From an uncultured Aquincola sp. (GTDB lineage Bacteria; Pseudomonadota; Gammaproteobacteria; Burkholderiales; Burkholderiaceae): 9,140 bases of DNA. The stretch's first letter is position 1. The number at the start of each line of letters is the position of its first letter. The position numbers and the translations under genes are program-made. The notes beneath the pieces were generated by a model. The model had not been told where the DNA came from and did no database searches. It saw only the letters and a program-made list of their open reading frames with translations. The stretch covers positions 1 to 9,140 of the forward strand of contig CAKZXL010000283.1 in assembly GCA_937883885.1 (NCBI GenBank), given 5' to 3'. Below, one piece after another: positions 1 through 5,858 of this stretch.

Positions 1-779
1 ATCAGCGCCGACAGGTCGTGCGCCGCCAGGCCGCGCATGAAGGCTTCGCCCGCGCCGGTGCAGGACACGGCCACGGTGCGGTCGTTGGCATAGCAGCCGG
101 CGCCGATCAGCGGCGAATCGCCCACGCGGCCGGGGCGCTTGTTGGTCATGCCGCCGGTGGAGGTGGCGGCGGCCAGGTGGCCGTGCGCATCCAGCGCCAC
201 GGCGCCGACGGTGCCGAACTTGTCGCGTTCGTCCAGTGGCGTGGCTGGGGTCGCCGAAGCGGTGGCAGCGGCCCCGTCGTGGTCCAGCGCCATGCCGGCG
301 CCCGCCTGCATCGCGCGCAACTGCGCCAGCCGGGCCGGCGTGCCGAACCAGTCGGGCGTCACGGTTTCCAGGCCCTGCTGCCGTGCAAAGCGCTCGGCGC
401 CTTCGCCGATCAGCATCACCGCGCCGCCCTCCTCCAGCAAGGCACGCGCGGCCAGCACCGGGTTGCGCAGCGTGCGCACGCCCGCCACTGCGCCGGCGGC
501 CAGGTCGCTGCCACGCATCACGCAGGCGTCCAGTTCATGGCGGGCATCGGCGGTGTACACCGCACCCCGGCCGGCGTTGAACAGCGGGCACTCTTCCAGC
601 TGGCGCACCGCTTCGGTGACCACCTCCAGCGCGGGCGCGCCGGCGGCCAGGGCGCCCTGGGCCAGGGCCAGGATCTCGGCCAGCGCGGTGCGGTAGGCGG
701 CCTGTTGGTCGGCCGAGATGGTGGCGCGCGACAAGGTGCCGGCGCCGCCATGGATGGCGATCACGGGGATGGCGCTCAT
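1..779 (-). CDS. iaaA: Isoaspartyl peptidase / plant-type L-asparaginase (Ntn hydrolase), 3' end cut by window
   Basis: The enzyme hydrolyses beta-aspartyl (isoaspartyl) dipeptides and L-asparagine. It is a cytoplasmic Ntn hydrolase matured by self-cleavage. The reading frame starts MSAIPVIAIHGGAGTL, with the family's N-terminal IHGGAG motif at about residues 9-14, then CPLFNAGRGAV near 64-74. The nucleophile is in FGTVGAVALD: Thr190 after Gly189 is the expected autocleavage point. TSTGGMTNKRPGRVGDSP follows, then the GAGCYAND segment, as in the beta-subunit. About 259 codons are present; the family is usually about 310-330 residues, so only the end of the beta-subunit is missing off the left edge. 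The ATG overlaps the TGA of the upstream regulator (ATGA), so the two are translationally coupled. Function is secure at family level. The symbol is assigned by similarity, and substrate preference is not determined. Confidence 0.93.
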   Translation of the reverse strand, partial: MSAIPVIAIHGGAGTLSRATISADQQAAYRTALAEILALAQGALAAGAPALEVVTEAVRQLEECPLFNAGRGAVYTADARHELDACVMRGSDLAAGAVAGVRTLRNPVLAARALLEEGGAVMLIGEGAERFARQQGLETVTPDWFGTPARLAQLRAMQAGAGMALDHDGAAATASATPATPLDERDKFGTVGAVALDAHGHLAAATSTGGMTNKRPGRVGDSPLIGAGCYANDRTVAVSCTGAGEAFMRGLAAHDLSAL

Positions 780-1744
780 TCAGTGTCCTTCAAGGGCCGG
801 GCGGCGCGGCGCAGGGCCGGTGGCGCCGTGCGGCCGGTGTCGATCTGCAGCCAGGGCAACACGCCGCTGGCCATGTCTTCGGCGCGTTGCACCGCGTCGG
901 GCGTGTGCTGCACCACGGCGGCCACCAGCGCTTCCAGCAGCGCCAGCACCGTGGCATTGCTGGTGGAAGCCACCTGGCGGTTGACGTGGGCATACAGCAC
1001 CACGTCGGCCAGCGGCACCAGCGGCGAGGTGGGCACGTCGGTCAGTGCCAGCACCTTGACGCCACGCTCGCGCGCCAGGCGGGTGAGCACGATGGTGTCT
1101 TCCACATAACGCGGAAAGGCCAGCGCCACCACCACGTCGTGCGGGCCGCGTTTGACCAGCTGCCGCGCCGCATGGCTGGGCCCGCCGCTGTGCGCCAGGC
1201 TGCTGACGCGGGCGCAGTAGGGCTCCAGCTCATGCTGCAGCAGGCCGGCCAGGTAGGCGCTGCTGCCCCAGCCGAGTGTCATCACCTGCTCGGCCTCGGT
1301 CAGCAGCTTGACGGCGGCATCGCACGGCTGGTGCTGCAGGGCCTGCACCGTGTGCTGCAGGTTGCCCAGCGTCTCGGTCAGTGAACCGGCCATCGCCTGC
1401 TGCGTGCTGGCGCCCTGCAGCAGGTTGCTGCGCAGGCTTTCCACCGGGGCCAGGATGGCCTCGAAGCCGCGCGCCAGCTCGGCCCGGAACTGCGGATAGC
1501 CCGGGTAGTTGAGCGCCCGCGCAAAGCGGTTGGCTGTGGCCACGGAGACGGACACCTCTCCCGCGAACTCGTCGATGTTGAGCGTGGCCGCCCGGAACGG
1601 ATGCGCCAGCACCGCCTGCCCCATGCGCTGCAAGGCCGCCGGCATGCCCGGCAGGCACGCCGCCACCTGCTGCAGCACGGGCAGCGCGGCAAAGCGGCCG
1701 GCCCATTCAGCGGGCGCGGCGGTGGTGGCGGTGGGCAGACGCAT
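776..1744 (-). CDS. MurR/RpiR-family transcriptional regulator (HTH + SIS domain)
   Basis: A 322-residue DNA-binding regulator. An N-terminal RpiR-type helix-turn-helix lies at about residues 40-85 (NIDEFAGEVSVSVATANRFA, then ALNYPGYPQFR). A SIS phosphosugar-binding-type domain spans about 145-285 (VMTLGWGSSAYLAG, VVVALAFPRYVEDT, VLALTDVPTSPL). SIS domains in this family sense a small metabolite; here the ligand is unknown and could relate to peptides or amino sugars. The start at 1744 (MRLPTATT) is chosen because the HTH then sits at the usual distance from the N terminus. An upstream in-frame ATG at 1858 would add 38 residues that look like non-coding leader and run across the putative promoter. 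No strong Shine-Dalgarno is seen. It is coupled by ATGA to the isoaspartyl peptidase gene, which it probably controls. Confidence 0.92.
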   Translation of the reverse strand: MRLPTATTAAPAEWAGRFAALPVLQQVAACLPGMPAALQRMGQAVLAHPFRAATLNIDEFAGEVSVSVATANRFARALNYPGYPQFRAELARGFEAILAPVESLRSNLLQGASTQQAMAGSLTETLGNLQHTVQALQHQPCDAAVKLLTEAEQVMTLGWGSSAYLAGLLQHELEPYCARVSSLAHSGGPSHAARQLVKRGPHDVVVALAFPRYVEDTIVLTRLARERGVKVLALTDVPTSPLVPLADVVLYAHVNRQVASTSNATVLALLEALVAAVVQHTPDAVQRAEDMASGVLPWLQIDTGRTAPPALRRAARPLKDTE

Positions 1745-1753
1745 GAAAACGGG

Positions 1754-1801
1754 ATTACAGAATCGGCGCGAAGCTGGAAAGCAACTTACAGGCCGACTGT
1801 A
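1754..1801 (-). promoter_or_regulatory. Candidate promoter/operator region of the RpiR-type gene
   Basis: Three copies of one half-site lie just upstream of the regulator start: TACAG at 1756-1760 and 1787-1791 in the same orientation, 31 bp (three turns) apart, and CTGTA at 1797-1801. The last two form TACAG-N5-CTGTA. On the minus strand a TTGCTT (1784-1779) and a TGTAAT (1759-1754) could be -35 and -10 boxes, but the 19-bp spacing is long. Autoregulation by the RpiR protein is inference. Confidence 0.3.
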
Positions 1802-1874
1802 GCCGCTCCCAAACGGTGCACCATGCGCAAAACCCGCAAGCGGCGCAGGCAGCGCCATCCCCCGAAAGTGTGGC

Positions 1875-1880
1875 TATACT
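1875..1880 (+). promoter_or_regulatory. Probable -10 box of the tRNA-Ala gene
   Basis: TATACT lies 13 bp before the tRNA 5' end, followed by a GC-rich stretch as is common at stable-RNA promoters. Transcription would begin near 1887, giving a short leader. No convincing -35 hexamer is visible 16-18 bp upstream. Confidence 0.45.
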
Positions 1881-1893
1881 CTGCGGCTGCAGT

Positions 1894-1969
<76 letters not shown>

Positions 1970-1978
1970 CTTCTTCTT

Positions 1979-2003
1979 AAGTCGTTGATTCTTAACGACT
2001 TTT
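1979..2003 (+). terminator. Terminator-like hairpin directly after tRNA-Ala
   Basis: AAGTCGTT (1979-1986) pairs perfectly with AACGACTT (1994-2001) across a 7-nt loop and is followed by TT then CCC, so the U-tract is short. It begins 10 nt after the tRNA CCA and lies inside the element. It could end tRNA transcription and insulate the integrase gene, replacing the chromosomal terminator displaced to 8784. The same bases could instead be an integrase-binding arm. Confidence 0.45.
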
Positions 2004-2060
2004 CCCGCTCAGGGAAGCCGGTGTCCCAATTAGATGTCCCAATCGGGGCAAGGACACCGC

Positions 2061-3599
2061 ATGGCATACGGCCAGCAGCTACACAGAAATCGCTCCGGAA
2101 CATGGTGCTTTCGCGCTGTGATACCCGCACGACTCCGCCCTGCACTTGGCCGCACCGAGATCTCTGTCTCGCTTCGGACATCTGACAAACGTGAGGCGGT
2201 GATGCGCTCCCTTGAGTTGAGGGCTGCTGTCGGGCGTCTGCTTGCCGCGGCGAGAGAATTGCCGCCCATGGCACAGAACGACCCACACGCCCTGGCGGCG
2301 CTGATCGCGAAGCACCAAGTGAAGGTGCTGAAGCGTGAACTTGGTGAGACCGATGAACTTCTTCGGGACCGCGCCGCAGAAACGGAGAGGCTAACCGCCC
2401 AGGTTGCGAGGCAGCGCGACGAGGCAGATGAGCTGCGCCGAGAACTGCTTGCACGAATGGCAAGCCCGTTTGCACCTGTTGCGCTCGCCTTGCCCCCGGG
2501 ACCGACGCTGGATGAAGCGATCGCGGCATACATCACCGAGCACACCGCCAAGGGATCATGGACTCCCAAGTCGCTCATGATGGTGCAGCAGCGTCTGCAG
2601 CTCCTGACCGACTGGTTTGGACAAACGTGTGTGGGCTCTCTTACCCGCGCCGACATGGTCACGTTCTTCGAGGCGTTGAAGTCCTATCCCAAGAACGCCA
2701 ACAAGTACGCGACGTTGGCGCCGCTGACCATGAAGCAGCGTCTTGACGTTCCGGGACTACCGAAGCTCTCCGGATCGTCTGTGAACCAAATCATGGAACG
2801 AGTCAGCAGCTTCTTCGCGTGGATGTCGCACGACCCGAGCCGTTGGCACGTACGGGGCAACATCGCTGCCAGCTTGCAGATCGCCAACGTGGAGACGATT
2901 GAGCGGCAACCGTTCACGCCGAGTGACCTTCGGACTCTGCTGTCAGCACCGGAATGGAGGGCCAAGACGTTCTTGCACTCGTACTACTACTGGTTAATCC
3001 CGATGGGGCTCCTAGTCGGAGCGCGCATCAACGAGTTGTGTCAACTGCGCCTGCAAGACTTTGGCGAGCACGACGGGGTGCCTTTTCTGTCAATCGCGGC
3101 GAGCGGTCAGCGTGCCAAGACCCGTAACGCCACCCGACAGGTGCCCATCCACTCTGAGCTCATCCGTCTTGGATTGCTCCGGCATGTGGAACGACTACGT
3201 ACCGCAGGAGAGACGATGCTCTTTCCCGAGTGCAAGGAAAAGCGCGACGGACACGGGCAAGACGCCAGCCGGTGGTTCAGCAAGTACAAGAGGCGGCTCG
3301 GCATTAACGACCCGGAAAAGGTCTTCCACAGCACCAGGCATGGATTCGCGTCGGTATCGGTGAACTCCGGCACGTCTGACACGACGACCAACGCTTTGAT
3401 CGGACACTCCAACCAGTCCCTACTTCGAAGGGTGTATTGGTCAGACCGCGCAGGTTCCATAGTGAAGTTCCGGGACGACGTCGAGCGCGTAAGTTATCCC
3501 GTGTTGACCGAGTTGGTCCCACCGGTTGAAGAAGTCACCTTTGGAACGGATATCCATCGTCTTGCACGACGGCCGCCGCTGCGGCGACCGGCGGTATAA
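2061..3599 (+). CDS. Tyrosine recombinase / site-specific integrase
   Basis: It catalyses integration, and with helpers excision, of the element at tRNA-Ala. Start 2061 is chosen because AAGGA lies 6 nt upstream. The in-frame ATG at 2034 has no ribosome binding site and would add nine residues. The product is 512 aa. In order: an N-terminal domain of the DUF6538-like type (WCFRAVIPARLR...SLRTSDKREA, about 15-50); a charged coiled coil at about 88-131; a SAM-like core-binding domain at about 145-270; and the catalytic domain to about 470. Catalytic residues visible are Arg322 (GARINEL), Lys353 (AKTRNATRQVPI), His423 and Arg426 (HSTRHGF), His449 (IGHSN) and nucleophile Tyr459 (RRVYW). All are intact, so it is probably active. 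The gene lies 92 bp from the tRNA 3' end, reading away from it into the element. Confidence 0.95.
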   Translation: MAYGQQLHRNRSGTWCFRAVIPARLRPALGRTEISVSLRTSDKREAVMRSLELRAAVGRLLAAARELPPMAQNDPHALAALIAKHQVKVLKRELGETDELLRDRAAETERLTAQVARQRDEADELRRELLARMASPFAPVALALPPGPTLDEAIAAYITEHTAKGSWTPKSLMMVQQRLQLLTDWFGQTCVGSLTRADMVTFFEALKSYPKNANKYATLAPLTMKQRLDVPGLPKLSGSSVNQIMERVSSFFAWMSHDPSRWHVRGNIAASLQIANVETIERQPFTPSDLRTLLSAPEWRAKTFLHSYYYWLIPMGLLVGARINELCQLRLQDFGEHDGVPFLSIAASGQRAKTRNATRQVPIHSELIRLGLLRHVERLRTAGETMLFPECKEKRDGHGQDASRWFSKYKRRLGINDPEKVFHSTRHGFASVSVNSGTSDTTTNALIGHSNQSLLRRVYWSDRAGSIVKFRDDVERVSYPVLTELVPPVEEVTFGTDIHRLARRPPLRRPAV

Positions 3600-3851
3600 G
3601 AGAATGCGTGGAACAACAGCGTTGACCTAGTCACCCCCTACCAGAGGAGCGATTTTTTCTAAGGGTTGGGGGGTATGGCGCGGTGACATACGGCATGCGT
3701 ATACCTAGGGGGTTTCAGGGCCTGTTCGGGGGTTTGCCAGTTGAATCAAGGCTGGTCAACGGAGAGGGAGGAAAATATTCACCGTACAAGCCTAGCGGGA
3801 TCAGGGACAATTCCCAATCGCCACACCGGCGTCACTCCTAGGGCATGGACG
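3600..3851. other. Gene-free stretch after the integrase
   Basis: I see no convincing gene. A run of six T at 3653-3658 follows the integrase but is not preceded by a clear stem, so I do not call an intrinsic terminator. A small inverted repeat ATACG-GCATG-CGTAT lies at 3688-3702. G-runs (for example 3667-3673 and 3706-3712) make the stretch unusually G-rich on the plus strand. It presumably holds the promoter of the next reading frame, but no clear boxes are visible. Confidence 0.4.
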
Positions 3852-4214
3852 ATGGACTTCGGGAAATTCTCACGCTTCCTGCTGGTGATTGCTCTATTCG
3901 GGCTTGTTTGGAGCTACGGCGCCTACTCGTCAACATTCCCGCAAACGTTCGCTGCCAGGAAGTTCTACGCCCAGGAGCATGAAGATGAGTCGCAAGCTCG
4001 GTGGGCACGCCTCAAGTCGATGTACACCGACAGAGAAGCGATGCACAAGGGACAGGAGATCGCAGAAGCCCAGGCTAGTCGACGTGATGCAGGCAAAACC
4101 GGTGCAATGGTCTTTGGTGGGCTCGCTGTACTTGCTATCGGAATCCGCCTTTCAGCGCGACCCGCAGTACCAGGCAGCACGGAAAACAAGGCGTCCGCTG
4201 TAGCAGCAGACTGA
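3852..4214 (+). CDS. Possible small membrane protein with two transmembrane helices, unknown function
   Basis: A 120-residue frame from ATG 3852, with AGGG at 3840-3843 eight bases upstream. A longer frame from TTG 3741 exists, but its extra 37 residues look non-coding. The first membrane segment is about residues 8-26 (FLLVIALFGLVW core). A charged, helix-prone stretch of about 55 residues follows (QEHEDESQARWARLKSMYTD...). A second membrane segment is about 84-101 (GAMVFGGLAVLAIGIRL), with a short polar tail. Both ends are predicted on the same side. No family is recognised. It stands alone between the integrase and the inverted-repeat region, and its relation to the cargo is unknown. The two well-formed hydrophobic segments argue for a real gene. 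Confidence 0.55.
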   Translation: MDFGKFSRFLLVIALFGLVWSYGAYSSTFPQTFAARKFYAQEHEDESQARWARLKSMYTDREAMHKGQEIAEAQASRRDAGKTGAMVFGGLAVLAIGIRLSARPAVPGSTENKASAVAAD

Positions 4215-4240
4215 AGCATTGAAGTAAGCTAGAAGCCCCA

Positions 4241-4311
4241 TCCGGTTGAGAAAGGCATGAGTTCGCCTAACCACGCTCAATAGCTTGGTTCGGCAGCCCG
4301 TCTCAACCGGA
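4241..4311. repeat. Long inverted repeat enclosing two smaller hairpins (possible structured RNA or DNA site)
   Basis: TCCGGTTGAGA (4241-4251) and TCTCAACCGGA (4301-4311) are perfect 11-bp reverse complements. The 49 nt between can form AGGC/GCCT (4254-4257 with 4266-4269). AACCACGCT (4269-4277) also pairs with AGCTTGGTT (4282-4290), with one mismatch. The result is a branched, three-way-junction-like fold. It lies 26 bp after the membrane-protein stop. There is no U-tract, so it is not a typical terminator. It could be a small RNA, a transfer or replication site, or a recombinase site; nothing decides between these. Confidence 0.45.
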
Positions 4312-4573
4312 GCCATCCGTATCGAGTACTCGTCCCTACTTGGCAGCGCTATGTATTGTTGCCGAGCGCATCGGGTCAGGCTCGCTCAGGCAACTCACCA
4401 ACACGTCCGCTTGCACTTCGGAGTTCTTCCGAGCAGTTCGACGTTCCCCCTATGTTGGTTCCTTCTGGGGGCGCCCCTCAATGGGTGATCTTGCGGCGAA
4501 CGTGTGAACACCGATAACCGCAAGAAGCGTTTTCCGGCGATTCTAGGTCGCCGGCCTTACTGGTGTCACGCCT
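4312..4573. other. Gene-free stretch with further inverted repeats
   Basis: I see no gene here; a short frame at 4285-4488 has no coding character. GGGGCGCCCC at 4468-4477 is a perfect 10-bp palindrome. CCGGCGA (4534-4540) pairs with TCGCCGG (4548-4554) across a 7-nt loop. Around it, ACACC (4508-4512) pairs with GGTGT (4562-4566) and CGTG (4501-4504) with CACG (4567-4570), with a 3-nt bulge, so a nested hairpin can form just past the stop of the minus-strand regulator. Neither strand has a T-tract after the stem. Confidence 0.4.
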
Positions 4574-4999
4574 TCATTTCTGCTGGAGGTCGAAGTGCGC
4601 CGCCGCCCCGGACTTCGCCCGCCACTGCGCGACCATCTGCAGGATGTCTTCAGCCTCTTCGGCAAGCTTTCGGGACGATCCAGCAAGGTCTCTCTCCGCC
4701 GATGACTTCCACCCCGGTGTGATGGTCTGCAGGCGGTCCGCGATGGGCTGCCAGTCGTGCATCGTAAGCGCGTGGTGGGCGCGGTCGGAGAGCGCTGCAT
4801 CTTTCGCTAGGGTCGCGCTATGGGCCTGGAACCATTCCGCAGCGTATGCCAAGTCGTATCGCTGGTTGCCCACCAATGCGACCAGCAGCGACGAAATCGA
4901 CACACCGGAAAGGTCGGAGAGGGTTGTAAGGTCGGCGTGGACCGAGGACGGTATCGCCACGGTGACGCGGACAGACGATGGGACAGTGTTCTTAGCCAT
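4574..4999 (-). CDS. Ribbon-helix-helix-like DNA-binding protein, probable repressor
   Basis: A 141-residue protein. The N-terminal 43 residues fit a CopG/Arc-type ribbon-helix-helix fold: beta strand SVRVTVAIP at about 9-17, helix A SSVHADLTTLSDLSG at about 18-32, and helix B SISSLLVALVG at about 34-44. The remaining roughly 95 residues are mostly helical, with a charged helix at about 105-128 (RDLAGSSRKLAEEAEDILQ), and are unlike a known toxin-antitoxin antitoxin tail that I can name. An excellent GAGGAG (5009-5004) lies four bases before the ATG. It is transcribed divergently from the serine recombinase across a palindromic operator that it probably binds. Role by analogy: repressor of itself and of the recombinase/cargo genes. 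DNA binding is inferred from fold only. Confidence 0.8.
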   Translation of the reverse strand: MAKNTVPSSVRVTVAIPSSVHADLTTLSDLSGVSISSLLVALVGNQRYDLAYAAEWFQAHSATLAKDAALSDRAHHALTMHDWQPIADRLQTITPGWKSSAERDLAGSSRKLAEEAEDILQMVAQWRAKSGAAAHFDLQQK

Positions 5000-5024
5000 T
5001 TTGCTCCTCAGTTGTGGAACTCAC

Positions 5025-5052
5025 AGTATAGCCTGATGCAAAGTTGATGCAA
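5025..5052 (-). promoter_or_regulatory. Promoter of the ribbon-helix-helix gene
   Basis: On the minus strand, TTGCAT (5052-5047) and TATACT (5030-5025) are separated by 16 bp. Transcription would start near 5018, leaving a short leader that contains the GAGGAG site. The -35 box lies inside the left arm of the palindrome at 5045-5062, so a protein bound there would block it. Confidence 0.55.
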
Positions 5053-5062
5053 ATTTGCATCA
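5034..5062. promoter_or_regulatory. Palindromic operator between divergent genes
   Basis: TGATGCAAATTTGCATCA (5045-5062) is a perfect 18-bp palindrome. A third half-site, TGATGCAAA (5034-5042), lies exactly 11 bp, about one helical turn, before the left arm. Such spaced half-sites suit cooperative binding of ribbon-helix-helix dimers. An alternative is a binding site for the serine recombinase itself, but it is shorter than the usual crossover site of about 28 bp. Confidence 0.6.
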
Positions 5063-5083
5063 CACATCCGCTAGCTGTAACAT
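5055..5083 (+). promoter_or_regulatory. Promoter of the serine recombinase and probably the cargo genes
   Basis: TTGCAT (5055-5060) and TAACAT (5078-5083) are separated by 17 bp. The -35 box sits in the right arm of the palindrome, mirroring the opposite promoter. Transcription would start near 5090, about 23 nt before the recombinase ATG. The -10 box is weak (4 of 6 consensus bases). Confidence 0.42.
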
Positions 5084-5112
5084 GCTGAACGTCCGATCAG
5101 CCCGTAACAACT

Positions 5113-5832
5113 ATGTCGACTCTGCAGCGCTCCTTCGTGTCCTACCTTCGCGTCAGTACGCCCAAGCAAGGGATTAGCGGGCTCGGGATCGAGGCGCAAC
5201 GCCACGCCATCCACCACTACATAGCGGCTGGATGCGGACATCTTGTCCGTGAGTTCGTCGAGATCGAAAGCGGCAAGGGAGCGAGCGCTCTCCGAGCTCG
5301 CCCGGAACTTCGCGCTGCGCTCGATCTTGCGCGCCATGAGGGCGCAACACTGCTGATCGCCAAGCTCGACAGGCTTGCGCGTAACGTGCACTTCGTCTCA
5401 GGATTAATCGAGTCCCGCGTTGCCTTCATTGCGTGCGACATGCCGGAGGCAAACAAGGCGATGCTACAGATTCACGCAGTCATGGCAGAACACGAACGTG
5501 ACCAGATTTCGCTGCGCACACGCGTCGCTCTCCGGGCTGCACAGGCTCGTGGAGTCGAACTTGGACGAACTGCTCGGGTAAACGCTGCTATGGCAAACGC
5601 CGAGCGTCAACAGCGAGCGGTGCGGCGTGAGGCGCTTCTTTTCGAGCGCGTGTCGCAGCTGATGGAAGGTGGACTTTCCTTGCGGCAGATCGCGGCAGTA
5701 CTTACCAGCGAAGGTCACACCCCAGAGCTGGGCGGTACATGGCATCCTACCCAGATTGCGAGGGTGGCGCGGCGTGGAGCCTGCAAGGTGAAAAGTGACC
5801 CTGATGTTGCACACCGATACGTCATACTCTGA
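5113..5832 (+). CDS. Small serine recombinase (resolvase/invertase family)
   Basis: A 239-residue site-specific recombinase that cuts DNA through a serine phosphodiester link. The catalytic domain spans about 8-140: YLRVST carries Arg13 and nucleophile Ser15. AKLDRLARN at 83-91 gives the active-site arginines (Arg87, Arg90). MAEHERDQISLRTRVAL at 124-140 is the start of the long E helix. A C-terminal helix-turn-helix lies at about 187-221 (LSLRQIAAVLTSEG...WHPTQIARVARR). Length and layout match small resolvases/invertases, not large serine integrases. No good Shine-Dalgarno is seen before ATG 5113, so expression may be low. It is 26 bp before the first cargo gene on the same strand and shares its operator with the divergent regulator. 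Its DNA target is unknown; resolution of element dimers or a regulatory role are both possible. Confidence 0.93.
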   Translation: MSTLQRSFVSYLRVSTPKQGISGLGIEAQRHAIHHYIAAGCGHLVREFVEIESGKGASALRARPELRAALDLARHEGATLLIAKLDRLARNVHFVSGLIESRVAFIACDMPEANKAMLQIHAVMAEHERDQISLRTRVALRAAQARGVELGRTARVNAAMANAERQQRAVRREALLFERVSQLMEGGLSLRQIAAVLTSEGHTPELGGTWHPTQIARVARRGACKVKSDPDVAHRYVIL

Positions 5833-5858
5833 CTTTGTGCTCTCAAGTCCGGCAAAAC

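Noticed and set aside
18..1109. Long plus-strand open frame of 363 codons across the left flank
   Set aside because: It is antisense to the isoaspartyl peptidase and RpiR-type genes. Its alanine/glycine/arginine-rich product is typical of a shadow frame in GC-rich DNA.
3653..3658. T-run after the integrase as an intrinsic terminator
   Set aside because: No stable stem immediately precedes the T-run.
4285..4488. Short plus-strand open frame of 67 codons
   Set aside because: It overlaps the inverted repeat, has no ribosome binding site, and its product looks random.
4574..4999. Toxin-antitoxin pair built on the ribbon-helix-helix protein
   Set aside because: No toxin-sized gene lies next to it on the same strand; the neighbour is a divergent recombinase.
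5045..5062. Palindrome as a serine-recombinase crossover site
   Set aside because: Small serine recombinases usually use sites of about 28 bp with short central dinucleotides. This is an 18-bp perfect palindrome covering both -35 boxes, so an operator is the better reading, though not certain.
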